From the NCBI GenBank assembly GCA_016840025.1, contig JAEOTF010000332.1, forward strand, positions 1-12,635: a stretch of DNA of 12,635 bases, read 5' to 3'. Each line of letters starts with the position of its first letter. Position 1 is the stretch's first letter. The notes below the pieces were generated by a model that made no database searches, had not been told where the DNA came from, and saw nothing but the letters and a program-made list of their open reading frames with translations. The stretch comes from Candidatus Hodarchaeota archaeon. Its GTDB lineage: Archaea > Asgardarchaeota > Heimdallarchaeia > Hodarchaeales > YT1-039. Made by a program: the position numbers and the translations under genes. Shown piece after piece: positions 1-8,300 of this stretch.

Positions 1-386
1 ACGAAAGTATCCTTATCTTTACTGAATCAGTTGCTTTTGCAGAACGTCTTTCGCGAAAATTCTTGATCCCATGTGTTTCAAGTCAAACACCACGTGATGA
101 ACGAAATTATGTAATGAAACATTTTCGAAACAGGGATTTGACTTGTTTAGTAGCAGCTCGTGTTTTGGATGAGGGGGTAGATGTGCCCGATGCTTCTGTT
201 GGAATTGTAGTATCAGGGTCAGGCAAAACACGGCAGTTCGTTCAACGACTTGGGCGATTGCTGCGCCCTGCGCCAAAAAAAGAGAAAGCAATTCTCTATG
301 AAGTTCTCAGTCGCGGTACGAAAGAAGCAGCTACCTCACGCAGGAGACAACCTCAAAAAGAAAGAAAAAAGAGGAAAAGCGCTTAA
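1..386 (+). CDS. XPB/Rad25-like superfamily 2 DNA helicase, C-terminal part (5' end outside window)
   Basis: This is the last ~127 residues of a helicase; the first complete codon is at position 3 and the frame is open to the window edge. What is visible is the second RecA-like domain. Motif IV-like ILIFTE comes near the start, then the motif V region ARVLDEGVDVPDAS, then motif VI QRLGRLLRP, followed by a lysine/arginine-rich tail that ends at a TAA. The run DEGVDVPDA, a VVSGSG strand and QRLGRLLRP is typical of archaeal XPB (Rad25) proteins, ATP-dependent 3'-5' DNA translocases linked to nucleotide excision repair or transcription. The TTG at 63 is internal and not a real start. In many archaea XPB is next to the nuclease Bax1; the next gene here encodes a KH protein instead. 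I am sure of an SF2 helicase and fairly sure of the XPB subgroup. The Walker motifs lie outside the window. Confidence 0.88.
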   Translation, partial: ESILIFTESVAFAERLSRKFLIPCVSSQTPRDERNYVMKHFRNRDLTCLVAARVLDEGVDVPDASVGIVVSGSGKTRQFVQRLGRLLRPAPKKEKAILYEVLSRGTKEAATSRRRQPQKERKKRKSA

Positions 387-486
387 AAATTAGGAAATTC
401 AATCTAATAGTCAGAATGAAAATCAATCTTAAGATCAACTTGCTAGTTTAAGATAATCATGTGTCACTTTTTCTTAGTGAAATGAT

Positions 487-921
487 TTGCACCTTCAATA
501 TTCAAACGAAGCTCTAGCATACATGAAATTCTTTGTCAATGCTACCAGTATACTTCCATTGGATTGTGTAATAACTGGAAAAGGAGATACAAGACGGATT
601 ACATTTGTTTTGAGAGATAATGTGGCTGAGGAATCTCTAGAAACGATATGGCAGCAATTGCATAATGTTTGGTCCTTCTCCAACCCTTATGAGATAGTAA
701 TATTCCATCCCGTGCCCGATGAATTTCTTAAAAACTTTTTAACGCCTGTTAAGATTATAAGTATGAGAACAGAGAATAAAGGAAAGAAAAAAACTACAGT
801 TATCTATGTTGCTAGTCAAGACCGAGGAAAGGTTATAGGGCGAAAAGGTTCGCGAATAACAAATATAAGAGCACTGTTTTCTAAGTATTTTGGGATTGAT
901 CAGTTAGTGTTAGAAAGATAG
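487..921 (+). CDS. NusA-like KH-domain RNA-binding protein with degenerate first KH domain
   Basis: This 144-aa protein has the length and layout of archaeal NusA, a transcription/RNA-binding factor made only of two KH domains. Residues 3-29 (LQYSNEALAY ... DCVIT) resemble the conserved archaeal NusA N-terminus. Residues 105-143 form a clear second KH domain with QDRGKVIGRKGSRI, its GxxG loop GRKG at 118-121, and the typical ending YFGIDQLVL. In the first KH domain (about 37-75) the strand ITFVLRDN is kept, but the GxxG loop is replaced by VAEESLETIW, so that domain probably does not bind RNA in the normal way. The start is taken as TTG 487: an in-frame stop sits at 478-480, and starting at ATG 523 would remove conserved N-terminal residues. 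It stands alone; in many archaea nusA lies among RNA polymerase and ribosomal protein genes. It may therefore be a diverged paralogue rather than the main NusA. Confidence 0.8.
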   Translation: MHLQYSNEALAYMKFFVNATSILPLDCVITGKGDTRRITFVLRDNVAEESLETIWQQLHNVWSFSNPYEIVIFHPVPDEFLKNFLTPVKIISMRTENKGKKKTTVIYVASQDRGKVIGRKGSRITNIRALFSKYFGIDQLVLER

Positions 922-933
922 AAAATTTCCTTG

Positions 934-947
934 GTAGAAATTTCTAC
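934..947. promoter_or_regulatory. Perfect 14-bp palindrome upstream of the hydrolase gene
   Basis: GTAGAAATTTCTAC reads the same on both strands. It lies in the 47-nt gap between the KH gene and the hydrolase gene, ending 21 nt before the GTG start at 969. The symmetry and place would suit a dimeric regulator binding site. It could equally be a chance product of A+T-rich DNA. No regulator is identified. Confidence 0.3.
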
Positions 948-968
948 AATTCCCAAAGAAAAGAGTTA

Positions 969-1793
969 GTGCTGAGACTAATGTATACATTGACCGAATA
1001 TCATGTGACAGTTGAACAAGGGATTAGGTTAACTGTTCTTCTTAGAATTGATGAAACCAAGAATAACCCAATAATTGTTTTCATTCACGGCTTTGGGTGT
1101 ACAAAAGAAAGCTTTGCTCATGCTTTTATAGATCCTTTATTGGATAATTACGATCTTATAGCTATAGATCTACCTGGTCATGGTCATAGTTCAAAGGTAG
1201 AAGAATTCAGTTACACAATGGTTGATTTAGCAGGTATCGTGGTAAAAGCTTTAGATACGTTGGAAATCACTTATTTTCACCTATGTACGCATTCTATGGG
1301 TGGATTGATCGGCATCGAAATATCAGAAGCGATATCTGAACGAGTGTTGAGTTTTATAAATCTGGAAGGTAACCTTACACTGGAAGACTGTTTTTTTACT
1401 CGCAAAATCATTAAATATCCTTATGAAGATTTCTTATCTGTGGGACGAGAACGGATCGAAAAAAAGCTCGAAAATTCTGTACTTACGAATCAACTATCCC
1501 GCAGTTTTCTGAAATCTTTCCAAAAAACTTCAAATATTGCTTTATACAAAACTGCTGTTGATACAGTAGCTGTATCTGATAATCCTTCCTTGATCAACCG
1601 TTTTATAAATTTAAAAAATCGGTGTTACATCTATGGTGAAAAAAACATTAATGAATATCCCGCTGAACAAATTCTTCTTAAATTAAACGTTCCTGTTTAT
1701 TATGTTGAGAATGCTGGTCACTTTATGACCGAAGAAAATCCTAAAGGGGTACATATTCATCTAAAAAACTGGGTTGACTCAATCAAGTACTAA
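969..1793 (+). CDS. Alpha/beta-hydrolase fold protein
   Basis: A 274-aa soluble hydrolase of the alpha/beta fold, the usual size for the family. In order: the oxyanion strand and loop IIVFIHGFGCT (36-44), IDLPGHGHS after strand 4 (67-74), the nucleophile elbow THSMGG with Ser109, a lid region of helices (about 140-215), the strand 7 region RCYIYGEKN (218-226), and NAGH with the catalytic His251. The usual acid after strand 7 (the D of GEKD) is Asn226 here. Glu133, in LEGN at the end of strand 6, is a possible substitute. The substrate cannot be told; esterase, lipase or C-C hydrolase activity are all possible. Either GTG 969 or ATG 981 could be the start; no strong ribosome site separates them. 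No signal peptide or TM segment was seen, so it is probably cytoplasmic. It may be co-transcribed with the KH gene, since the gap is short. Confidence 0.88.
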   Translation: MLRLMYTLTEYHVTVEQGIRLTVLLRIDETKNNPIIVFIHGFGCTKESFAHAFIDPLLDNYDLIAIDLPGHGHSSKVEEFSYTMVDLAGIVVKALDTLEITYFHLCTHSMGGLIGIEISEAISERVLSFINLEGNLTLEDCFFTRKIIKYPYEDFLSVGRERIEKKLENSVLTNQLSRSFLKSFQKTSNIALYKTAVDTVAVSDNPSLINRFINLKNRCYIYGEKNINEYPAEQILLKLNVPVYYVENAGHFMTEENPKGVHIHLKNWVDSIKY

Positions 1794-1818
1794 TATTCAT
1801 AATTGTTGACTACCTTAT

Positions 1819-2871
1819 CTAGTTTGGTTTACATCTCAAGAGGAAATTTGAACCTTCTTCTATGAATTCAATATCTACAGGAACAAACTGCTTAAGCAAC
1901 CAAGCATTTGTCTTAACATGATTGGTGACTTTTGGTATTATTGCTTCCGAAACCCCATCTGCAAGAGCCATTATTGGCAGTATTTGATCTGATAGATATT
2001 CATCACATGTCACTTCTGCATCAATATCACGGAGTAATCCCGCAGCAGTTTTTTTTCCTATTTTTTCTGCAGGAACTCCTCTTTCTCCCAATTCATTTCG
2101 TCCCAAAATAGCCCCTGTGCTACTTTTTGTCCAAATACAAAGTCCACAACCAGGATTATTAGCAGAAACATATCTTACATCTATTTTTGAATCAATTCCT
2201 CTTTTTTGAAGCATTTTCTCACAAGAATCAACCATTCGTTTGGCAACATTAGCCTTCTGGAGATGAAATGTTGCGAGTGCTACTCCATGAACTGTTCCAA
2301 TATTTCCTAATTTAGTTAACTTTAATGAACTGAGCTGATCAGGGGGATTAATTGTTAATTTTGCTTTTGCTCCTCCTTTAGGATAAAATCCATGTTGTTC
2401 TATCCGAAGGTTTAGATTATATCCCATTTTCTGAAAAACCCGAAAAGTCACATTAGAGAGATATTCAGAGGTAGGAGACCATTTAACAAATGTCCCACCT
2501 CCTCGAAATCGAACTTGGATTTGTTTTAAGGCCTTAATTGCCGCTATTTGCAGGGCTTGGATCACAAGCGTAATACTTCCCGCTGTTCCAATATTAACGT
2601 TTAATTCCGCCCTCTTTGCCATTCCAGGATGAAATTGTACAATAGTACTTCCGATTTTGGCTGCTGATAAAGTTCCTGTTGAAAAATCATGAAGAACTTG
2701 AAGTCCTGCAAGATGTTGAGCTCGAAGACCAGGATTTTTTCTTTTCGCTCTGATATTCTTGATTTCTACAGCTCGATTGGTAAGAATTGAAAGTGCTGCG
2801 GTTAGTCTTAAGATTGAACCACCGCCTTCTCCAAAGGAACCATCAATTATTAATCTCTTCTTTTCCGTCAT
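1819..2871 (-). CDS. rtcA: RNA 3'-terminal phosphate cyclase
   Basis: RtcA converts RNA 3'-phosphate ends to 2',3'-cyclic phosphates using ATP, through an enzyme-AMP intermediate on a histidine. The 350-aa length is normal. Family motifs run through the protein: IIDGSFGEGGGSILR (8-22, with metal/ATP-site Glu15), IRAKRKNPGLRAQHL (40-54), VNIGTAGSITL (92-102), RGGGTFVKWSPT (123-134), FYPKGGAK (162-169), SDQILP with Asp295 (294-299), and NHVKTN with His318, matching the nucleophile HxxTN motif. Ser19 stands where GEGGGQ is more usual. All main catalytic residues are present, so it should be active rather than an Rcl1-like non-catalytic relative. The ATG start has GAGGAG 12 nt upstream. It is convergent with the hydrolase gene (25-nt gap) and divergent from the PIN-domain gene. 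No rtcB or rtcR homologue is visible in the window. Confidence 0.95.
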   Translation of the reverse strand: MTEKKRLIIDGSFGEGGGSILRLTAALSILTNRAVEIKNIRAKRKNPGLRAQHLAGLQVLHDFSTGTLSAAKIGSTIVQFHPGMAKRAELNVNIGTAGSITLVIQALQIAAIKALKQIQVRFRGGGTFVKWSPTSEYLSNVTFRVFQKMGYNLNLRIEQHGFYPKGGAKAKLTINPPDQLSSLKLTKLGNIGTVHGVALATFHLQKANVAKRMVDSCEKMLQKRGIDSKIDVRYVSANNPGCGLCIWTKSSTGAILGRNELGERGVPAEKIGKKTAAGLLRDIDAEVTCDEYLSDQILPIMALADGVSEAIIPKVTNHVKTNAWLLKQFVPVDIEFIEEGSNFLLRCKPN

Positions 2872-3177
2872 TCAAGTATCCTACTCCTCTTTTTAGGGTA
2901 ATTTGTTGGAAAGGGTATTGCTTTCCCATCATTGGTATGCTCCTATCAAATATCAATGAACGATCAAATTAAGAAAACCTGTTAATATAGAAATCTCAAA
3001 AAATTAATATGCTTTTATTGATAACTAGTTTTTCTGGCGATCAATTATGAAAAAAACCATCTTTTTGTTGATAACTTTTTTTGGAAAATATTAGTTAATT
3101 TTTATTCAGAGATCAAAAAAGCAAAAATAGTTAAACTAACTCATTAACACTTAATTTTAATTATAACAGGGTTAACA
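2872..3177. promoter_or_regulatory. Divergent intergenic region between rtcA and the PIN-domain gene
   Basis: This 306-nt A+T-rich stretch has no convincing gene. On the rtcA side there is GAGGAG (minus strand, 2884-2889), an inverted repeat GGAAAG/CTTTCC (2908-2913 and 2921-2926) that would form a 6-bp hairpin in an rtcA leader, and a TATA-like CTATATTAA (minus strand, 2982-2990). On the PIN-gene side, a TATA-like run at about 3148-3166 ends very near the ATG at 3178, which suggests a leaderless or very short-leader mRNA. Two similar blocks (3013-3036 and 3062-3084) both contain TTGATAACT followed by a T-run and GG. They are about 49 bp apart and may be a repeated operator. The promoter assignments are by eye. 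Confidence 0.5.
2908..2926 (-). repeat. Small inverted repeat in the probable rtcA leader
   Basis: The arms GGAAAG (2908-2913) and CTTTCC (2921-2926) are perfect complements around a 7-nt loop, 37 nt upstream of the rtcA ATG. It would be transcribed in the leader if the TATA-like box near 2986 is used. The stem is short, so it may have no function. Confidence 0.25.
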
Positions 3178-4968
3178 ATGAAAAGTCAGATGTTCGACAT
3201 TGCTGTTGTAGACAGTAACTTCTATATCGCTTTATATGAGGCTGGTATGCATCAAATTCTTCCCGAAATTAAAAGTATTTTACAAAATGTGTCTGCTAAG
3301 ATTGCCTCTCCCTCAGAGCTGCCAAAAACAGATATCCCGAGAAGATTTCGTGATCTACGTCGGACTCTCCCAGAGCATGTAATTTTAGAAGATGTCAATC
3401 GGCAATCAGCTTTATGGCGTAAGCTTTCCCATGAAGCTAAGCAAAATCACATGATTCGTTATGACAAGGATCCCGCAGACATAGATATTGTGGTTCTTGC
3501 TAAGAATTATTCTTCTAAACATCGCGTAGCTGTTGTCTCAGATGATGCGGGTATAGCGCGTGTGTGTAATGAATTAGATGAATTTTTAGATATTGACCAT
3601 CTAAGTAATGGCGCATTTCTTTCTATCCTGGCTGCAGCTACAACCAAGAAAAAGCAACGCCAGTTGCTTGATGATGCTGTTAGAGCTGTTTTCCATTATT
3701 CTTGGAAATACAAACGTCAAACCCGTGCTTATATTGATATTGCTGCTCTGGTTGAAGATTTAACGGATACTGCCCGTTATGTTCGCACTGCAATGCAAAT
3801 CAAGAGAAGAAAGAAAAAAAAGAAAAAAGCCGTTGTTACACCTGCCCCTGAGGTAGCAGCAGCACCTACCGCTCCTCCTCCTGATCGTTCTGCATTTGAT
3901 GCACTAATGCCCCTATTTGATGATATACGACATGCAAGAGAATTATCTAACATCTTTGAAGCAGAAAAAAGAGGAGAAAAAGTCGCAATTCAGATTACTA
4001 AAATCCTTTCTCCTATTGTTGACATTGAGCAACGTTACATTTTAACACAATACATCTCCTCAGAGATGTTCCAACACCATACTTGGCTTCTCCATCAACG
4101 TCTTGCGCGAGATGAACTTTTTGAAGCACTTGAACATTGTCAAGCCTGTCTAACTTATCTGAATTTCATTAATGTTGATCAAGAAGCCATAGAAAATTTA
4201 CAGAGTCTTAAAGGACTTTTTTACCTTCTCCTTGGACGTGTTGAAACTGCGTTTAATATTTTTTCAACAGTTGATGAAAGTGTTCTAACACCTGTCCAAC
4301 GTCTGGGCTTAGTAGCGTCTTTAGTCTATTCTGGTGAAACACAAGAAGCTATGCGAATTGCTCATGCTGACTTACCCGATACCGAGAAATTTTTAGATTC
4401 ACTCTTTAATCTAGGCGTGGACGCTTCCAGTCGCGGTAAACTAAAAATTGCTGCTTCTATCTTTGAGTTTATCCTGCACTGTTTTGAAGATCAAGTTGAT
4501 GATCTTATAGATCCAGCAGAACGTCTTTTTCTAATTACTCGTAGACACCGTGATCTTTTATCATCCGAAAACACAGAGGAACGAATAAAGAACACTCTTG
4601 GAGAAAATGCTGAGGATCGTACGCACGTAGATGTTCCTTTAGAATGGAACCTTCTATGTCCCTTCCAGATAAATCCCCAAGATCCCAAAACTCAACGTTT
4701 TCTAGGAAAATACGAAATACTTGAAATATCCAAAGATGACACTAATTTGTCTGTTTTAGCATGGAGTCATCCCTTGCACTCCATATGGAAGTTAATTCTT
4801 CCCGTTGATTCTGAACCTGCTATCTCCATTGCTATTACTTTCAAATTAACTTCAGGAGAGATCACCGAGATAAGACCTAGAAACTTTCTAGAACCTACAA
4901 CTATTCGTGGCGTGATCACTGTGAAAAGTCCTGCTATACAAATAACTGCTAAAAGGCGATGGCATTAG
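3178..4968 (+). CDS. PIN-domain protein with poly-lysine linker, helical-repeat region and C-terminal beta domain
   Basis: A 596-aa soluble protein. Residues 6-145 look like a PIN-type nuclease domain: VVDSNFYIAL with Asp12, then DKDPADIDIVVLAKNY with Asp101/Asp103, then VVSDDAGIARVC with Asp122/Asp123. This spacing of acids after strands resembles the metal-binding set of PIN nucleases (Nob1/VapC/FEN superfamily), which cut RNA. The second half of the domain recalls archaeal Nob1, but there is no zinc ribbon. Residues 209-217 form a basic run (KRRKKKKKK), followed by an Ala/Pro-rich linker to about 236. Residues 240-460 are alpha-helical with TPR-like pairs (for example LLGRVETAFNIF and SSRGKLKIAASIFEF). 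From about 485 the composition changes to beta-rich, ending in a basic tail (AKRRWH). The arrangement suggests a nuclease with a protein-binding scaffold. The RNA target and partners are unknown, and I do not recognise the full-length family. ATG 3178 directly follows a TATA-like run. Confidence 0.85.
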   Translation: MKSQMFDIAVVDSNFYIALYEAGMHQILPEIKSILQNVSAKIASPSELPKTDIPRRFRDLRRTLPEHVILEDVNRQSALWRKLSHEAKQNHMIRYDKDPADIDIVVLAKNYSSKHRVAVVSDDAGIARVCNELDEFLDIDHLSNGAFLSILAAATTKKKQRQLLDDAVRAVFHYSWKYKRQTRAYIDIAALVEDLTDTARYVRTAMQIKRRKKKKKKAVVTPAPEVAAAPTAPPPDRSAFDALMPLFDDIRHARELSNIFEAEKRGEKVAIQITKILSPIVDIEQRYILTQYISSEMFQHHTWLLHQRLARDELFEALEHCQACLTYLNFINVDQEAIENLQSLKGLFYLLLGRVETAFNIFSTVDESVLTPVQRLGLVASLVYSGETQEAMRIAHADLPDTEKFLDSLFNLGVDASSRGKLKIAASIFEFILHCFEDQVDDLIDPAERLFLITRRHRDLLSSENTEERIKNTLGENAEDRTHVDVPLEWNLLCPFQINPQDPKTQRFLGKYEILEISKDDTNLSVLAWSHPLHSIWKLILPVDSEPAISIAITFKLTSGEITEIRPRNFLEPTTIRGVITVKSPAIQITAKRRWH

Positions 4969-5113
4969 ATCTGTGGGAGTTTAATACTGAAAAGTTCAAA
5001 CTTGAATATTATTGAAACTAACAGTTGTTATGGCCGAAATTCAGGAAGATCTTCTAAAAAGGTACTTGAGTCCATTGAAGTTCGCCGAAAATAGTAATAT
5101 AAGACTACTTTTC

Positions 5114-5362
5114 TTATTCGGGTAACAGATTTGCTACTAAAAGAGTCATGGTAGATCGAATGCCCTCTATCTTTCTAATTTGCTCGATTACTGCCATCCT
5201 TATATCGATCATCTCTTTTACATCTGCTACTACTACTAAATCATAAACACCATAGACCATATGTGCTTCGGTTACTCCGTCTACTTTCTTTATTTTATTG
5301 ATTACTTCATTCTCTTCTCCTAGTTCCGTGTTCATAAAAATATAAGCCTTTTTTCTTGACAT
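5114..5362 (-). CDS. Stand-alone Lrp/AsnC ligand-binding (RAM) domain protein
   Basis: This 82-aa protein corresponds to the C-terminal effector-binding and oligomerisation domain of Lrp/AsnC regulators without the DNA-binding helix-turn-helix. The beta-alpha-beta-beta-alpha-beta pattern is clear: KAYIFMNTEL, a helix with EENEVINKIKKV, DGVTEAHMVYGVYDLVVVADV (the conserved GxYD turn), the helix MRMAVIEQI-like segment around 54-65, and IRSTMTLLVANL at the end. Such free RAM domains form ring-shaped oligomers and bind amino acids or similar small molecules; some pair with full-length Lrp proteins. It lies 32 nt downstream of the giant surface-protein gene on the same strand and may be the last gene of that transcript. 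A TATA-like CTTATTAAG just inside that gene's end (about 5393-5401) could also drive it alone. No ribosome site was seen. Confidence 0.88.
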   Translation of the reverse strand: MSRKKAYIFMNTELGEENEVINKIKKVDGVTEAHMVYGVYDLVVVADVKEMIDIRMAVIEQIRKIEGIRSTMTLLVANLLPE

Positions 5363-5365
5363 TTG

Positions 5366-5390
5366 CTTATCAATTCAATTCTCTGATAAG
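5366..5390 (-). repeat. Inverted repeat just upstream of the RAM-domain gene
   Basis: CTTATCA (5366-5372) and TGATAAG (5384-5390) are perfect 7-bp complements separated by 11 nt. They lie between the stop codon of the surface-protein gene and the ATG of the RAM gene. The half-site spacing (centre to centre 18 bp) could fit a dimeric regulator, or the RNA could form an intercistronic hairpin. Confidence 0.35.
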
Positions 5391-5394
5391 GTAC

Positions 5395-8300
5395 TTAATA
5401 AGACTTATTGATTTGCTTTTTTTTCTTACAAAGGAGGAAAAAAATTACAATAAAAGGGACGAATATTTCAAATCCTGATATGGTTGGAGGTTTCCCTTCA
5501 GTGTATTTATCCCCTTTTTGAGTTGATGTAGTGGCAGGTATACTATTAGCGGTTGTAAAAAAGAAATCTTCGGATCTTACTGTTTGACTTCCTGCTTTAG
5601 AAAGTACCATCGCATGAAATGTTCGTCCAGAAGCCAATCCGACCAGTGTTATAGTATGATATTTAACCAAGGATTTATTCGAAGTATATGCACCATAATT
5701 TTCATCTAAACCGTAAAAAACAAGCGCATCCGATTCAAGATTTGTCGACCACCCTATAGTGACCGAATGTGTCTGAATTATAATTACTTCAGGTTCTTGA
5801 ATAAATGTTAAAGGAATTTGCATTGGTGGTGTGCTGAAATTTCCTGGAACTATGGTAGGTCTATTCCCTGCTTTGTCTGTTGAAATCGCTCGAAACCAAT
5901 AAGTAGTGTTTGGAATAAGATTATCTATGATAATCTGGTGGGATACATTAAACTCAGGGTGAAAAATTGCGTAATTCATATCTTCCATCCCATAGGAGAC
6001 TTGAGAATCGGTTAATTCATCTGTAATCCATGTGATAATCACTTCTTCAGAAGAAATAATGTGAACCTGTGGTCCAAAAAGGAAAACAGGTGCTTTTGTA
6101 TCAAGTCCAGGAGTGGAGAATTTTGCTATTTGAGAACGAGTTGGACCATTTTGCTCTTTGTCAGATGAGGCGATTTGATAGTAGTAAGTCGTTCCTGGCA
6201 GTAAATATTGAAGTAAAATAAAGTGCCATGTGGAATATATAGGATGTATAATTTTTTGGGGAATATTGATATCTACACCATAATATACCTCTGAAGTCGC
6301 TGGTTCATCTGTCATCCAGCCAATTATTACTTCATCTTCTCCCAAAACCTGAATTAAAGGACCGGAAATAATCTTAGGAGGCACTATATCCACGGTTTTG
6401 TTTTCAAATTCAAATGAATTGGTGAAGTAAGACTTTGTAATATAAGCTGTGTCATTAATTTGGTCAAATATTTCTCCAGTTGATTCATTCTTTAAGTACA
6501 GGTCTTTCAGAGCAAATGACTCATTTTCTCCACTTCTGGGTGCCCGATGCCTACTTAGAAAAAGATCTGATGCATTTAGTTTGATTTCTAACTCAAAATA
6601 CTCATCATTGCAATAGATAGGTGTTAAAATGTTGATTTGAATGGAATTAGCCGTGGATAGATTCGCTTCAACCGAATAATAACCTGTTTCATTGCAAATC
6701 ATTCCGATCGTTATTATCAGGCATTCATAGAAACCATTTTTATCTTCATCAATCCCTCTATCTCTAAATACTCCTACAAAAGACGAATCTTTAGATGTAA
6801 TCTCAAATCCTTTAGGGGAAAGACGAATCCATGAATGAGAGTAATGAATCAATGTGATTTTTGATTCATTGCTTAGGATAATTTTGTCGAAGAATAACAT
6901 ATGCTCAAAGGTTTGCTTCCAGATTACTTTAGAAGAGAAATTACACGTTACTACTTGAGTGCCTGGAGATAAAAATTCTACATATGAAGAATTTACCACT
7001 GAGTGATATGGTGGAATCCCTATTGTACTTCTAATCGAGAAATTTCCTGTTACAGTAGAAGTTATTGTTATATTAAGTACTAAAGTGTCATTTACTCCAT
7101 TAAGATCATCATCTAGTATAAACCAACCATAAGTGTCTATAGTAGGTTTCACAGTTTGGCCAAAATCTTGTAAGGAATAATTGTAAGTAGAAAATGGCGC
7201 AATTGACCTCCAATCCATTGTTTGATTTGATTGATCTATAATTCGTAAGTTTCTAAGTAGAAAAGGACCCGAAATTCCCCGTGCTTGGATCAGTCGTCCA
7301 TCTATAATTTGACTAAGATTAGTGTATCCTTCAGAGAGTTCAACGACACTCGCCCATCTCAAACTTGCTTCTGTCATTCCTACAGAGGTTGGAATGAGAT
7401 ACCCTTCAAATATGAATTGTCCTGATTTTTCTACTTGTACACCGATCCTAATCTCTAGATCATTTTTGGATGTATCAGAGAGTAACTGATCAGCATACTC
7501 ATCTTGGAATCTAGCTGTTACATTTTCATATTCCCCAAGACCACTTAAATTGCATTCATAAATCTGAAATGCAAGTGGATAGATATGCCATGAGTCATGT
7601 TTATCGAAAATTCTTACCTTTACTGAAAATGGACTACTATTCAGAAATTGGTATATTAATGCTCCAGAAATATTCAGTTTTATCGCTTGGGAGCCATTTT
7701 GAAGCTCTTCATCTTTCATTATATTCTCCATTTCTTGTCCTATTTTATCTGCGATCTTATAATGAAGAACAACATCTTCATTTTCTGAAGCATTGATAAT
7801 AAAGTTCAATGTGACTGTATTTATTTTTCCGTTTTTATCCGGGTCTGACTGTGAAATAGATGAAATATTTTGGTCTAAAGAAATATTTGAGGGCTCATAA
7901 AATATCCAATTCCTGAACCCAAAACCGAGTACTCTGTTACTCACTAAGCTAATGACTTCATTAGGATTTATGACGTCTAATGTTTTTTCTATTTGTTGAA
8001 TGTACATAGCTTTAATGTAATAATTCTCGGGTCTAGATTCTAAGCTTAAAACACGAGAATTCACTTTTAGAATAACTTGGTTTTCACCCAGAGTGATTTG
8101 TGTATAAGCATATGCCAGTATACTGTTTTTTTCGGATTGTTGGGCGAATACTTCGGGTTCAAAAAGAATAGCTATGATGAAAGTACCTTCCAAGATAGAT
8201 TGAATTCCAATTCGTATTGCATGGCCCTCAAAGAACTCATCGGGATCATTATCTACAGGCCAATCAAGATATTGCTCCATGAAACTGATTCCAGAGTCAT

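Noticed and set aside
464..480. Inverted repeat TCACT/AGTGA just before the TTG start of the KH gene.
   Set aside because: Only five base pairs in A+T-rich DNA; expected by chance.
39..4527. A shared 13-mer GCAGAACGTCTTT in the helicase gene and the PIN-domain gene.
   Set aside because: It is a single short match inside two unrelated coding regions with no similarity around it.
5030..5125. A 31-residue open frame starting MAEIQEDLLKRYLSPLKF in the gap between the PIN-domain gene and the RAM gene.
   Set aside because: It has no ribosome site, overlaps the 3' end of the RAM gene on the other strand, and is short enough to be chance.
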